Positions 43,616 through 52,520 of a stretch of DNA of 64,000 bases are shown here, piece by piece. Within the stretch, counting starts at the first letter, position 1. Each line of letters begins with the position of its first letter. The position numbers and the translations under genes were made by a program. The notes beneath the pieces were generated by a model. It saw only the letters and a list, made by a program, of their open reading frames with translations, was not told where the DNA came from and did not search any database. This DNA is from Aureimonas sp. Leaf427 (GTDB lineage: Bacteria > Pseudomonadota > Alphaproteobacteria > Rhizobiales > Rhizobiaceae), in assembly GCF_001425485.1 (NCBI RefSeq), contig NZ_LMQW01000012.1, positions 167,170-231,169 of the forward strand, read 5' to 3'.

Positions 43616-44346
43616 CGGGCGCCTTCCATCTGGCGGGCAAGGCCGAGCAGTGCCGGCTCGGCGCCGCGATAGCCGAGGATCAGCGAGAAATACGGCGTCT
43701 CCGCCGGTGCGTCGGATAGCGGGCTCAGGCGCTCACCGGCCTGGGTCGCGCGCTCGACATAGGTCGCGTTCGCCTCCAGTCCGAGGCGGGCGAGAAGGGC
43801 GCGGATGCGGGCCATGTGGCGGCCGAGCTTCATGATGACGAAGCCTTCCGCCCGCTCCAGCAGCGCCTCGATCGCCTCGTCGCCCAGCGGCGCCGGAATG
43901 ACGGTCAGCACGTCGTTGCGCGCCACCAGCGGGCGCAGCGCAAGGGCGGCCGCCGCGTTGATGGAGGACACGCCGGGAACGATCTCCACGGGATGGTGCG
44001 CGGCGAGCCGCTCGAAGAGATACATGAAGGACCCGTAGAAGAAGGGATCGCCCTCGCAGAGGACGGCGACGTCGCGGCCGGCCTCCAGACAAGCGGAAAT
44101 GCGCCCGGCCGCCGCATCGTAGACCTCGCGCGCCGGCGCACGGTCGACGCGCATGGGCACGAGGATCTCGATCTCCTCCTGCCCGCCTGGCAGATGGGCC
44201 TCGACGATGCGCCGGGCGATGCTCGGCCCGCTGTCGGAAGCGGGATAGGCGATGACCGGCGCGGCACGCAGGATGCGCAGCGCCTTCAACGTCAGAAGCT
44301 CCGGATCGCCCGGCCCGACGCCGAGCCCGTAGAGACGGCCCGTCAT
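43612..44346 (-). CDS. cobI: Precorrin-2 C20-methyltransferase
   Basis: 244 residues from the ATG at 44346, preceded by AAGAGGTG. The tetrapyrrole methylase start GRLYGLGVGPGDPELLTLKALRIL is typical. The SAM site is VLCEGDPFFYGSFMYLFERL, and EIVPGVSSINAAAA follows. It methylates C20 of precorrin-2 or cobalt-precorrin-2. The upstream neighbour on the same strand is cobL, but a toxin-antitoxin pair on the opposite strand separates them, so cobI may need its own promoter. Confidence 0.94.
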   Translation of the reverse strand: MTGRLYGLGVGPGDPELLTLKALRILRAAPVIAYPASDSGPSIARRIVEAHLPGGQEEIEILVPMRVDRAPAREVYDAAAGRISACLEAGRDVAVLCEGDPFFYGSFMYLFERLAAHHPVEIVPGVSSINAAAALALRPLVARNDVLTVIPAPLGDEAIEALLERAEGFVIMKLGRHMARIRALLARLGLEANATYVERATQAGERLSPLSDAPAETPYFSLILGYRGAEPALLGLARQMEGAR

Positions 44347-44393
44347 GCGACGCACCTCTTGATGACGAGAGTTTTCGTAGCTACAAATTCACC

Positions 44394-44684
44394 ATGGACG
44401 GACAGCGCTTCGACTGGGACCCTGTGAAGGCGGAGAGCAATCTTCGCCGGCATCGCGTTTCGTTCGAAGCCGTCCGGTCTTTCGACTTCGAGGCGGCGAT
44501 GATCGTCGCGGATGATCGGGACGACTACGGCGAACTTCGTTGGCAGGCGACGGGACCGATCGGCCTGCGTGTCCACGTTCTCGTCTATACGATGCGCGGA
44601 GATACGCTCCGCGTCATCTCGCTTCGCAAAGCCAATGACAGGGAGATCAGAACCCATGAACGCTACGTCCTCAATGAGCCCTGA
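44394..44684 (+). CDS. brnT: BrnT-family ribonuclease toxin
   Basis: 96 residues. The N-terminus FDWDPVKAESNLRRHRVSFEAV is characteristic of BrnT, a RelE-fold ribonuclease, and the C-terminal RVISLRKANDREIRTHERY carries the expected basic and His residues. The gene is complete. It is expressed opposite to the cobalamin genes around it. As in other BrnTA modules the toxin gene comes first, and brnA begins 29 bases before its end. Confidence 0.93.
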   Translation: MDGQRFDWDPVKAESNLRRHRVSFEAVRSFDFEAAMIVADDRDDYGELRWQATGPIGLRVHVLVYTMRGDTLRVISLRKANDREIRTHERYVLNEP

Positions 44685-44967
44685 AGCCCGTCGCCGCGCG
44701 CTGGCCGCCATCAAGGCGTCCCTGGAAGACCTGACACCCGAGGAGGACGCCGAGATCACGGCCGCCGCCGAGGCCGATCCCGACGCCCGGCCCTTCACCG
44801 ACGAGGAATATGCCAGGGCCCGCCGCATCGGGCGTCCGCCGGCCGAAAACCCGAAGAAGCTCGTCAGCGTCCGCCTGGATGCCGACGTGCTGGCGCGGCT
44901 GAGGGCGGACGGCGCCGGCTGGCAGACGCGCATGAACGCGCTCCTGCGTAACTCCCTCGGGATCTGA
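44656..44967 (+). CDS. brnA: BrnA-family antitoxin
   Basis: 103 residues from the ATG at 44656. The C-terminal ribbon-helix-helix GRPPAENPKKLVSVRLDADVLARLRADGAGWQTRMNALLRNSL is the BrnA signature and would bind the module's own promoter. The acidic N-terminal part (TPEEDAEITAAAEADPDARPFTDEEYARARR) is expected to wrap the toxin. It overlaps brnT, so the two are translationally coupled. Confidence 0.92.
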   Translation: MNATSSMSPEARRRALAAIKASLEDLTPEEDAEITAAAEADPDARPFTDEEYARARRIGRPPAENPKKLVSVRLDADVLARLRADGAGWQTRMNALLRNSLGI

Positions 44968-45028
44968 CGCGGATCCGGCCGGATGGATACCGCGGCGTGG
45001 GCGACGACGGGAACAGGGTTCCGCCCGC

Positions 45029-46240
45029 TCATGCCGGAGCCTTCGTCAAGTGCCAGTGCGCCACGGTCATGGAGGGCTTGAAGCCGCGATAGGGGCCGAC
45101 GGGTTCGGCCTTCTCCACTGCGACGCGCATGAGCTCGCCGCCGTGCTCGGCATGAAGGCCGGTCAGGATGGCCTCCGATTCCAGCGTCACCGCATGGGCG
45201 ACGATGCGACCGCCCGGCCTCAGCGCGGCGAAGGCGGCGTCGAACACGCCATCGGACAGGCCTCCGCCGAGGAAGACGGCGTCCGGCGCCTCCAGGGCCG
45301 CGAAGGCATTGGGCGCATGGCCGGCGACGATCTGGAGTTCGGGCACACCGAAGGCCGCCGCGTTCTCCGCGATCATCCGGCGCCGCGCCTCGACCGGCTC
45401 GATGGCGAAGGCGCGCAGACCCCGGCCGGCGCGCAGCCATTCGACCGAGATCGAGCCGGACCCCGCGCCGACATCCCAGAGAAGATCGCCCGGCATCGGC
45501 GCGAGGGCCGCGATGGCGAGCGCGCGCAGGACGCGCTTGGTCATCTTGCCGTCGTGGATGAAGCTCTCGTCGGGAAGGCCCGGCACCATCGGGCGAGGCT
45601 CGGCGGCGCGGCCGGGCCGGCAGAGAACCGCGACCGTGTTGAGATCGGCGACCTCGCCGAGATCGAAATCCCCCGCGCTCGTCTCGCGCACGCGCTCCTT
45701 CGGCCCGCCCATATGCTCCAGAACGGTGAGCCGGCTTGGCCCGTAGCCACGCGAGGTGAGAAGCCGCGCCAAAGCGCGCGGGCTCTCGCCGCCTTCGGAG
45801 AGGACGAGGAGCCGCGCATCCGGCTGGAGATGGCGCGTCACGGCCTCGAGCGGACGGCCGTGGACGGTCAGGCAGATCGTTTCCTCCAGCGGCCAGCCGA
45901 GGCGGGCGGCGGCCAGCGAGAAGGCCGAGGGCGCGGAGAGGACGCGCATCTCCTCCGCCGGAAAGGAGCGCGCGAGCGTCGCGCCGACGCCGAACCACAT
46001 GGGATCGCCGGTGGCGAGCACGACGGTCGGCTGGCCCCTGCGCTCGGCGATGGCGTCGAGGGAGCGTGCGAAGGGCTGTAGCCATTCCACGCGGCGCGCC
46101 CGGTGCTCGCCCAGCATGGCGAGATGGCGCTTGCCGCCGAAGATCGTCGTCGCCGTGCCGAGGGCGGCGCGCGCTTCCGGCGTCAGCGTGGCGAACCCGC
46201 CGTCGCCGATGCCGACGATCGTCAGCCAGCGCGGACTCAT
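45029..46240 (-). CDS. cobL: Precorrin-6Y C5,15-methyltransferase (decarboxylating)
   Basis: 403 residues. The N-terminal CbiE-type methylase domain (about 1-200) begins WLTIVGIGDGGFATLTPEARAAL. The C-terminal CbiT-type domain (about 215-395) has IHDGKMTKRVLRALAIAALAPMPGDLLWDVGAGSGSISVEW. It performs two methylations and a decarboxylation. The ATG at 46240 has GGAGGC upstream and overlaps the cobH stop. Its 3' end faces brnA across 61 bases. Confidence 0.95.
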   Translation of the reverse strand: MSPRWLTIVGIGDGGFATLTPEARAALGTATTIFGGKRHLAMLGEHRARRVEWLQPFARSLDAIAERRGQPTVVLATGDPMWFGVGATLARSFPAEEMRVLSAPSAFSLAAARLGWPLEETICLTVHGRPLEAVTRHLQPDARLLVLSEGGESPRALARLLTSRGYGPSRLTVLEHMGGPKERVRETSAGDFDLGEVADLNTVAVLCRPGRAAEPRPMVPGLPDESFIHDGKMTKRVLRALAIAALAPMPGDLLWDVGAGSGSISVEWLRAGRGLRAFAIEPVEARRRMIAENAAAFGVPELQIVAGHAPNAFAALEAPDAVFLGGGLSDGVFDAAFAALRPGGRIVAHAVTLESEAILTGLHAEHGGELMRVAVEKAEPVGPYRGFKPSMTVAHWHLTKAPA

Positions 46241-47799
46241 GCGATGCCTCCGGCGAGACCGGCGGCGAGCGCGTTGACGGCGGCCGAGGCCAGCGCGGAG
46301 CCGCCGCGCCGGCCATGGACCGTGACGAAGGGAATGCCGCGCGAGTGGCGCGACAGTTCGGCCTTCGATTCCGCCGCGCCGACGAAGCCGACGGGCAGGC
46401 CGAGGATGACGGCCGGGCGCGGGGCGCCCCGATCCAGCCGCTCGAGCAGCCGAAAGAGCGCGGTCGGCGCGTTGCCGATGGCGACGACCGCGCCTTCCAG
46501 CGCATCGTCCCAGAGATCGACCTGCGCGGCCGAGCGAGTCGTCTCCAGGCGCGCCGCGAGCGGGGCGACGGCCGGATCGTTCAGCCGGCAAAGAATAGCG
46601 TTTCCAGCAGAAAGATGTCGCCGGATGATGCCGTGGACGACCATCTCGGCGTCGCAGAGGATCGGGCGACCCGCCGCCAGCGCCGCACGTCCGGCCTCCA
46701 CGGCGCCGGTCGAGACCTCAAGATCGCCGAGGAGATCGGGCATTCCGCAGGCATGAACGAGCCGGATCGCGAGATCGCGCGCCTCCTCCGGCACGCGCGA
46801 CAGATCGGCTTCCGCCCGGATCGCGGCGAAGCTCGCGGCATAGATCGCGGCGGGATCGCGGAGATAGCGAAGGGGTTCGGGGACAGGCGCCGCCTCCGGT
46901 ACATCCGTCGCGAAGCCGGGGCTTCCGATGCCGAGAATCCAGCCCTCCTCGGAGAGGACGGCGTCATGGTCGTCGTCGGCAAGCCCCTCGGGACGCGCCA
47001 TCATCTCCGCCAACTGCCCCCGCGCATCCGCCTTGGCGAAGCCCTCGGCCAGGGTCTCGACCTGAGCTTCATCGAGACAGGATCGCCCCTCGATCGCGAC
47101 CGGGAAGAGCGACGGATAGATTTCCGCGATGATGCAGGGCGCGGCGGGACGATCCGCGAAGCCGGTCTCGAACGGCCAGACCGCGACATGCTCGCGCAGG
47201 TCGGGCTCGGCGAGCAGCGCTTCGAGGCGCGCGATGCCGAGAAGCGCCTGGCTCCCGACGCTGCCGGCATAGGCCAGCTTCCAGACCGGCTGGGCCCGCG
47301 GCGCCCGCAATTCGCAATGTCGCCGTTCGGCGATCGTGCCGGGATAGGGAACCGGCTTCGTGATGGAAAGGCCCGCGATGTCGAGATGGGAGGGCCGGCC
47401 CCAGAACATCGGGCCGTCGGCGAAGGCCGTCCGGTTCAGCCGTCCCGCCACTTCGAACCGGTTGGACGTGTTGTCGTCGCGGTCGCGGATCAGCGAGGCG
47501 ATCTGCCGCCAGAGCGAGCGCCAGTCGGCGCCGCCGCCGAGCTTGGCCGCCGTGCCCTTCGGATAGCCCAAGGGAAAGTCGAAGCCGAGCAGAAGCCGGG
47601 CGCCGTCCTCGACCGCGGACCGGATCTCGGCCTCCACGATCTCCATCGCCTCGTGCCGCGTGCGGGGATTGCGGCTCGGCTGAAGCGCGACGCTCCGTCC
47701 CTCGCGCTCGGCCCGTCCGATCCAGATGGAATCCTTGCCGCCGGTCGGCGTGTTCGAAGCCGACCAGTCCACCATCACATATCGATCGAAACGGCTCAT
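46237..47799 (-). CDS. cobH: DUF429-like domain fused to precorrin-8X methylmutase CobH
   Basis: 520 residues, more than twice the usual CobH length of about 210. Residues about 311-520 are CobH, with catalytic His349 in RLVHACG, then GRPILCDAEMVVHGI, NAPTALFRLLERLD and PVGFVGAAESKAEL; it moves the C11 methyl to C12. Residues 1-305 resemble the DUF429/RNase H-like fold: RYVMVDWSASNTPTGGKDSIWIG, LLLGFDFPLGYPKG, DNTSNRFEVAGRLNR and a late Glu-rich segment. I do not know a role for this domain in corrin synthesis. Both joints with neighbours are ATGA overlaps, so the reading frame is secure. Confidence 0.88.
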   Translation of the reverse strand: MSRFDRYVMVDWSASNTPTGGKDSIWIGRAEREGRSVALQPSRNPRTRHEAMEIVEAEIRSAVEDGARLLLGFDFPLGYPKGTAAKLGGGADWRSLWRQIASLIRDRDDNTSNRFEVAGRLNRTAFADGPMFWGRPSHLDIAGLSITKPVPYPGTIAERRHCELRAPRAQPVWKLAYAGSVGSQALLGIARLEALLAEPDLREHVAVWPFETGFADRPAAPCIIAEIYPSLFPVAIEGRSCLDEAQVETLAEGFAKADARGQLAEMMARPEGLADDDHDAVLSEEGWILGIGSPGFATDVPEAAPVPEPLRYLRDPAAIYAASFAAIRAEADLSRVPEEARDLAIRLVHACGMPDLLGDLEVSTGAVEAGRAALAAGRPILCDAEMVVHGIIRRHLSAGNAILCRLNDPAVAPLAARLETTRSAAQVDLWDDALEGAVVAIGNAPTALFRLLERLDRGAPRPAVILGLPVGFVGAAESKAELSRHSRGIPFVTVHGRRGGSALASAAVNALAAGLAGGIA

Positions 47800-49019
47800 C
47801 GCCTCGCCATGGAACGCGGGCCGAGCGGATGGTCGGCATGGGGATAGGGGTGGTGGACGTGATCGTGGGCGCCATGGTCATGGCCATGGGCGGCAGCGGG
47901 GCCGTGGGAATGGCCATGGTCATGGCCGTGATCGTGATCGTGCCCGTGCGCGTGGTCATGAACGTGCCCGTGCGCGGCGGCGTGGTCGTGGTGATGGTGG
48001 CCGTGATCCGAGCCGTGCGGGTGGTCGTGGTCGTGGGCATGACCATGCGCATGATCCTGCCCATGCCGGTGATCGGCCAGCGCCTTGGCGGGCGCGGTCT
48101 TGCAGGCGCCGGTGCAGGCGCGGTCGCAGAGCGTGCAGTCGGCGGAGGAGCCGATGCCTTCGACATGGTGGTGGTGGCTCTCCTGCGGCAAGCCGACCTC
48201 CGCCTCGAAGCCCAGCACCTGCTCGCGGTATTTGCACATGCCGCAGTTCATGTTGTTCGTGCCGTCGAGGATCTCGTGAAGACGGTCCACGAAGGTCTCG
48301 ACCACGAGATCGTGCGCGCCGAGATAGGGCGCCTTCAGGAAGGCGATCTCGGGATGGCGCGCCGCGACGATGTCGGTCTCGTCGAAGATCCGGCGCACGA
48401 GGACGCCGGTGAAGAGGAAATACGGGAAGACGACGATGCGGCGGTAGCCGAGGCGGCTGGCGTGTTCGAGGCCGGGGCCGACCAGCGGGAAGGTGACGCC
48501 GGAATAGGCCGTCTCGCCCCAGCCGAAGCCGAGGCCCTCCCAGAGCATGCGCATGACCTTGGCGACGTTGGAATTGGCGTCGGGATCGGAAGCGCCGCGG
48601 CCGACGACGACGAGCATCGTGTCGTGCAGCGGCTCGCCGTCGCGCCAGCCGTTCGCCCGCAGGCATTCCCGAATGCGCTCGCCGGCGGCGCGGATCATCT
48701 TCGGGTCGATGCCGAGCTCGCGCCCGTAGTCGATGGGAAGGCCGTTCGCGGCGGCATAGGTGTTGAGGACGGAAGGGATGTCGTTCTTGGCGTGGCCGGC
48801 GGCGAACAGCATGCCGGGCAGCGCGAGCACGCGCCGCGCGCCGCCTTCGCGCAGGCGGTCGAGCCCCTCGCGGATCACGGGCCGGGCGAATTCGAGATAG
48901 CCGTGCTCGACCGTCCAGTCGGGCAGGCGCTTCACGAGCTTGGCCGCAAGGCCGGAGAATTCCTCCATCGCGGCGGCATCCCGGCTGCCATGGCCGCAGA
49001 GCATCAAAGCGTTCATCAT
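47796..49019 (-). CDS. cbiX: CbiX-type sirohydrochlorin cobaltochelatase with His-rich tail
   Basis: 407 residues. Two CbiX half-domains (about 1-245) include catalytic His10 in LCGHGSRD and His76 in AAGHAKNDIP. Two cysteine clusters follow, MNCGMC (Cys259, Cys262) and CTLCDRACTGAC (Cys295-Cys306), which in long CbiX proteins can hold iron-sulfur. An extraordinary His/Asp-rich tail (about 318-400) follows, suited to storing cobalt or nickel. The family inserts Co2+ into sirohydrochlorin early in the pathway. It heads the leftward operon; upstream spacer 260 bases. A metal chaperone role is an alternative. Confidence 0.92.
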   Translation of the reverse strand: MMNALMLCGHGSRDAAAMEEFSGLAAKLVKRLPDWTVEHGYLEFARPVIREGLDRLREGGARRVLALPGMLFAAGHAKNDIPSVLNTYAAANGLPIDYGRELGIDPKMIRAAGERIRECLRANGWRDGEPLHDTMLVVVGRGASDPDANSNVAKVMRMLWEGLGFGWGETAYSGVTFPLVGPGLEHASRLGYRRIVVFPYFLFTGVLVRRIFDETDIVAARHPEIAFLKAPYLGAHDLVVETFVDRLHEILDGTNNMNCGMCKYREQVLGFEAEVGLPQESHHHHVEGIGSSADCTLCDRACTGACKTAPAKALADHRHGQDHAHGHAHDHDHPHGSDHGHHHHDHAAAHGHVHDHAHGHDHDHGHDHGHSHGPAAAHGHDHGAHDHVHHPYPHADHPLGPRSMARR

Positions 49020-49084
49020 CGTCTCCTCCGTTCAACATCGCCGGAGGAGCGCCGGAGGCCGATGCCTCGAGCGGACCGATCCGA

Positions 49085-49190
49085 CAGCTTCCGTCCTGGC
49101 CCCCTGCTTGGGTCGGCCTCACCGGAATCGCTGGAGAGCCCCCTTCGGGGCACCGTCAGTACGGCAACGGGTAAACAGCACGGAAGGCCT
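49085..49190. other. Possible structured leader between cbiX and the tauE-like gene
   Basis: CTTCCGT at about 49089 pairs with ACGGAAG at about 49180. Between them are two hairpins, GCCCC-CTTC-GGGGC near 49138-49152 and CCGT-CAGT-ACGG near 49153-49164. No B12 box is present. On the minus strand, GACGGTGCCCC and ATTCCGGTGAGG weakly recall the 5' half of a cobalamin riboswitch, but the conserved core is missing. It lies in the 260-base divergent spacer, so it could be a leader for either operon or mere GC-rich folding. Confidence 0.25.
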
Positions 49191-49279
49191 GCCGTCAAAT
49201 CCCGGGCGCTGGCCGTTCAAGCGCTTTCCAAAGCGGGCGGAGCGGGATAGGCAGCAGCCACGCCGCCGGAACATAGCCC

Positions 49280-50023
49280 ATGCTCACCGAGACCTTCCTC
49301 CTCCTCGTCGCGGCCGGCTTTCTCGCCGGCTTCATCGACGCGATCGCGGGCGGGGGCGGGCTGATCACCGTGCCGGCGCTCCTCATCGGCGGCGTCGATC
49401 CGCTGACGGCGCTCGGCACGAACAAGCTGCAGTCGCTCTTCGGCTCCGGCTCGGCCTCGCTCGCCTATGCGCGCAAGGGCCATGTCGATCTGAAGAAGCT
49501 CGGGCCGACCGCCCTCCTCTCCTTCGCCGGGGCGGTTCTCGGCGCGCTCGGCGCGCAGGTGCTCTCGACGGACGTGTTGAAGACGATCCTTCCCGCGCTC
49601 CTCATCGCCATCGCGCTCTTCTTCGCCTTCAAGCCGGGCCTCTCCGACGAGGATGCCGGGCGGCGCCTCTCGCCGGTCGTCTTCGCGCTCGTCGTGGTGC
49701 CGCTGATCGGGGCCTATGACGGGCTGTTCGGGCCGGGCACGGGCTCCTTCTTCATGCTCGCCTTCGTCACGCTGGCGGGCTTCGGCGTGTTGAAGGCGAC
49801 CGCCCACACCAAGCTTCTCAACTTCGCCTCCAATGTCGGCGGCTTCGTCGTCTTCGCCGCGACGGGCGGCGTCCTCTGGAAGCTCGGCCTTGCCATGGGC
49901 GTCGCGCAGTTCGTCGGCGCAAGGGTCGGGGCGGGATTTGCCATGCGCTTCGGCTCGAAGATCATCCGGCCGCTTCTCGTCGTCACCTGCCTTGCGCTGG
50001 CGACCAAGCTGCTTCTGGGATGA
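49280..50023 (+). CDS. TauE/SafE (TSUP) family membrane transporter
   Basis: 247 residues with about eight hydrophobic segments and the internal duplication typical of the family. It begins [29 protein letters not shown], then GTNKLQS, and the second half has [21 protein letters not shown] and [11 protein letters not shown]. Members export or import small anions such as sulfite or organic sulfonates. Here it overlaps cobQ by ATGA and stands in the cobalamin locus, so a related role is possible but not shown. Confidence 0.88.
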   Translation: MLTETFLLLVAAGFLAGFIDAIAGGGGLITVPALLIGGVDPLTALGTNKLQSLFGSGSASLAYARKGHVDLKKLGPTALLSFAGAVLGALGAQVLSTDVLKTILPALLIAIALFFAFKPGLSDEDAGRRLSPVVFALVVVPLIGAYDGLFGPGTGSFFMLAFVTLAGFGVLKATAHTKLLNFASNVGGFVVFAATGGVLWKLGLAMGVAQFVGARVGAGFAMRFGSKIIRPLLVVTCLALATKLLLG

Positions 50024-51516
50024 CGGCCCGCCCATCCGGGCAGAGGCCCGCCGCGATCATGCTCCAGGGCACGGGATCGGATGTCGGCAAGACCGTGCTC
50101 GTCGCCGGGCTCTGCCGGCTCTTCACGCGGCGGGGCCTTCGCGTGCGCCCCTTCAAGCCGCAGAACATGTCGAACAATGCCGCCGTCGCCGCCATTCCCG
50201 GCAGCGCGGACATGGGCGAGATCGGGCGGGCGCAATGGCTCCAGGCGCTCGCCTGTTCCGTCGCGCCCGACGTGCGGATGAACCCTGTGCTTCTCAAGCC
50301 GCAATCGGAGACGGGCTCGCAGATCGTCGTCGCCGGCCGCGTCGCCGGCCAGGCCAGCGGGCGCGACTATCAGCGGCTGAAACCGGACCTGCTCGGCCGC
50401 GTGCTGGAGTGCTTCTCCTCGCTTTCGCAGGACGCCGATCTCCTGATCGTGGAGGGCGCGGGCTCGCCGGCCGAGATCAACCTTCGCGCCGGCGACATCG
50501 CGAACATGGGCTTTGCGACGGCGGCGAACGTGCCGGTCGTCCTCGTCGGCGATATCGACCGGGGGGGCGTCATCGCCTCGCTCGTCGGCACGCACACGGT
50601 GCTGGAGGAGGCCGACCGGGCGATGATCCGGGGCTTCATCGTCAACAAGTTCCGCGGCGACGTCTCGCTCTTCGACGAGGGGCTCTCAGCCGTCACGCGC
50701 TTCACCGGCTGGCCGGCGCTCGGCACCGTGCCGCATCTTCCCGCCGCCGCGCGTCTGCCGGCGGAGGATTCGGTCGCGCTGGAGCGGCTCGGCCGGCAGA
50801 CTCCGGGCGCGCTGACGGTGGCCGTGCCGATGCTCGGGCGGATCGCGAACTTCGACGATCTCGACCCTTTGGCGGCCGAGCCCGGCGTGGAGGTCGTGTT
50901 CGTGAAGGCCGGCGAGACGCTGCCGGAGCGCGCCCGGCTCGTGCTGATCCCCGGCTCGAAATCGACCATCGCGGACCTCGCCGCCTTCCGCGCGGCCGGC
51001 TGGGACCGCGACCTCGCCGCCCATGCCGCGCGCGGCGGGCAGATCGTCGGGCTCTGCGGCGGCTATCAGATGCTGGGGCGGCGGGTGCTCGACCCGCACG
51101 GGATCGAGGGCTCCGAGCGCGAGGCCGAAGGGCTCGGCCTGCTCGACGTCGAGACCGTGATGGCGCCGGAGAAGACGGTGCGCGAGGTCTTGGCCGAAAC
51201 GCCGGAGGGCGAGGCGCTGACCGGCTACGAGATCCATCTCGGCCGCACGACCGGCCCCGACTGCGCGCGGCCGGTCGTCTTTTCCGGCGGCGTGCCGGAC
51301 GGGGCGCGGAGCGCGGACGGGCGGATCTTCGGCACCTATCTCCACGGCCTCTTCACCGCCGACGGCTGGCGCCGTCGCTTCCTGGCCGGCCTCGGACACG
51401 ATGTCGCCGCGCGCGACCACCGGGCCGGCGTCGAAGCCGCGCTCGACGCGCTGGCCGACGCGCTGGAAACGCATCTCGACACCGACCGCCTGCTGGCGAT
51501 CGCGCGGACGCGGTAG
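50020..51516 (+). CDS. cobQ: Cobyric acid synthase
   Basis: 498 residues. The P-loop ATPase domain has [32 protein letters not shown] and [12 protein letters not shown]. The C-terminal amidotransferase has the nucleophile Cys in [13 protein letters not shown] and the catalytic His in YLHGLF. It amidates side chains b, d, e and g of adenosylcobyrinic acid a,c-diamide. All segments are intact. It is coupled to the upstream transporter gene and converges on an SDR gene. Confidence 0.95.
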   Translation: MTARPSGQRPAAIMLQGTGSDVGKTVLVAGLCRLFTRRGLRVRPFKPQNMSNNAAVAAIPGSADMGEIGRAQWLQALACSVAPDVRMNPVLLKPQSETGSQIVVAGRVAGQASGRDYQRLKPDLLGRVLECFSSLSQDADLLIVEGAGSPAEINLRAGDIANMGFATAANVPVVLVGDIDRGGVIASLVGTHTVLEEADRAMIRGFIVNKFRGDVSLFDEGLSAVTRFTGWPALGTVPHLPAAARLPAEDSVALERLGRQTPGALTVAVPMLGRIANFDDLDPLAAEPGVEVVFVKAGETLPERARLVLIPGSKSTIADLAAFRAAGWDRDLAAHAARGGQIVGLCGGYQMLGRRVLDPHGIEGSEREAEGLGLLDVETVMAPEKTVREVLAETPEGEALTGYEIHLGRTTGPDCARPVVFSGGVPDGARSADGRIFGTYLHGLFTADGWRRRFLAGLGHDVAARDHRAGVEAALDALADALETHLDTDRLLAIARTR

Positions 51517-51556
51517 CGGTTCCGCGCAGGCGCGTCAGCGGTTCCGCGCGGGAACG

Positions 51557-52414
51557 TCAGGCCTTCGTCCTCTCCGCCAGGAAGGCCTTGAACTCGGCGT
51601 CGTAGCCGCCGTGCCAGCGCGACAGCGGCGGGCGGTTGTCCACGATGTCGCCGGCCGCCCAGAGAATGCGCGCCTCGTCCATCTCGCGCGTCACCTCGCC
51701 GTCGGGACAGAGGATGTAGAAGTCGCCGGCGGCGATGCGCTCCAGCATGAAGTCGGCCGTCTCGTCGGGCGTCCAGGCGCCGGCGGGCTTCTCGGTGCGG
51801 CCCTTGGCGGTGAGCCTGGTGAAGACGAAGCCGGGGATCAGGAGCTTGGCGGAGATGCGCCCGCCCTCCGTGCCGCGCAGCTCGTGCTCCAGCGCCTCGG
51901 TGAAGGCCTTCACGCCGGCTTTGACCACGTTGTAGGCGGGGTCGCCGGGCGGCGTGGTGATGCCCTGCTTGGAGCCGGTGTTGATCACGAGGCCCGGCTC
52001 GCCGGAGGCCAGCATGCGCGGCACGAAGGTCTGGCAGCCCGAGACGACGCCGCCGAGATTGACGGCAAGCACGCGCGCCCAGGCCTCCTCGGGGCCGAAG
52101 ATGCCGCTGCCCGGCTGGATGCCGGCATTGTTCATGAGGACGTTCACGCGCCCGAAGGCGGCAAAGGCCTCGTCGGCCAGCGCTTCCAGCTCTCCGCGCT
52201 CGGCGACGTCGACCTTGCGCGCGAGGATGCGGGCCCCGCCCGATGCTGCCGTCCGAAGCTCGGCCGCGGCGCTCTCGAGCGCGGCCTCGTTCGCGTCGGC
52301 GATGAGAACGGAGAGCCCGGCCTCGACGAAGCGGCGGGCGCTGGCAAGGCCGATGCCGCCGGCGCCTCCCGTGACGACGGCGGCATGGCCGGGGGCGAGA
52401 GCTGGGTGGATCAT
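51557..52414 (-). CDS. Short-chain dehydrogenase/reductase
   Basis: 285 residues. The cofactor loop is TGGAGGIGLASARRF, followed by NNAGIQPGSG, the catalytic Ser in INTGSKQG and YxxxK in AYNVVKAG. The Asp in LIADANE after beta-2 suggests NAD preference. The C-terminal 60 residues are longer than in minimal SDRs. The substrate is unknown. It sits between cobQ and the riboswitch on the opposite strand and probably has no role in cobalamin synthesis. Confidence 0.9.
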   Translation of the reverse strand: MIHPALAPGHAAVVTGGAGGIGLASARRFVEAGLSVLIADANEAALESAAAELRTAASGGARILARKVDVAERGELEALADEAFAAFGRVNVLMNNAGIQPGSGIFGPEEAWARVLAVNLGGVVSGCQTFVPRMLASGEPGLVINTGSKQGITTPPGDPAYNVVKAGVKAFTEALEHELRGTEGGRISAKLLIPGFVFTRLTAKGRTEKPAGAWTPDETADFMLERIAAGDFYILCPDGEVTREMDEARILWAAGDIVDNRPPLSRWHGGYDAEFKAFLAERTKA

Positions 52415-52489
52415 GGGTCGGGACTTTCGATATCGACTGACTCGGCTGACAGGTAGGCCGGCCTCGCCATCCGTCGATCGCGGGATTCG

Positions 52490-52517
52490 TTGACAGGGTC
52501 TGGAATGCGTCTATCCT
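52490..52517 (+). promoter_or_regulatory. Sigma-70-type promoter of the riboswitch-cbtB transcript
   Basis: A perfect -35 TTGACA at 52490-52495, a 16-base spacer and a -10-like TATCCT at 52512-52517. Transcription would begin near 52524, just before the first riboswitch helix. Confidence 0.65.
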
Positions 52518-52520
52518 CGG

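Noticed and set aside
49016-49198. Small minus-strand frame ending at the cbiX start as a leader peptide
   Set aside because: It has a TTG start, no ribosome-binding site, an Arg/Ser-rich composition and no recognisable motif; more likely incidental.
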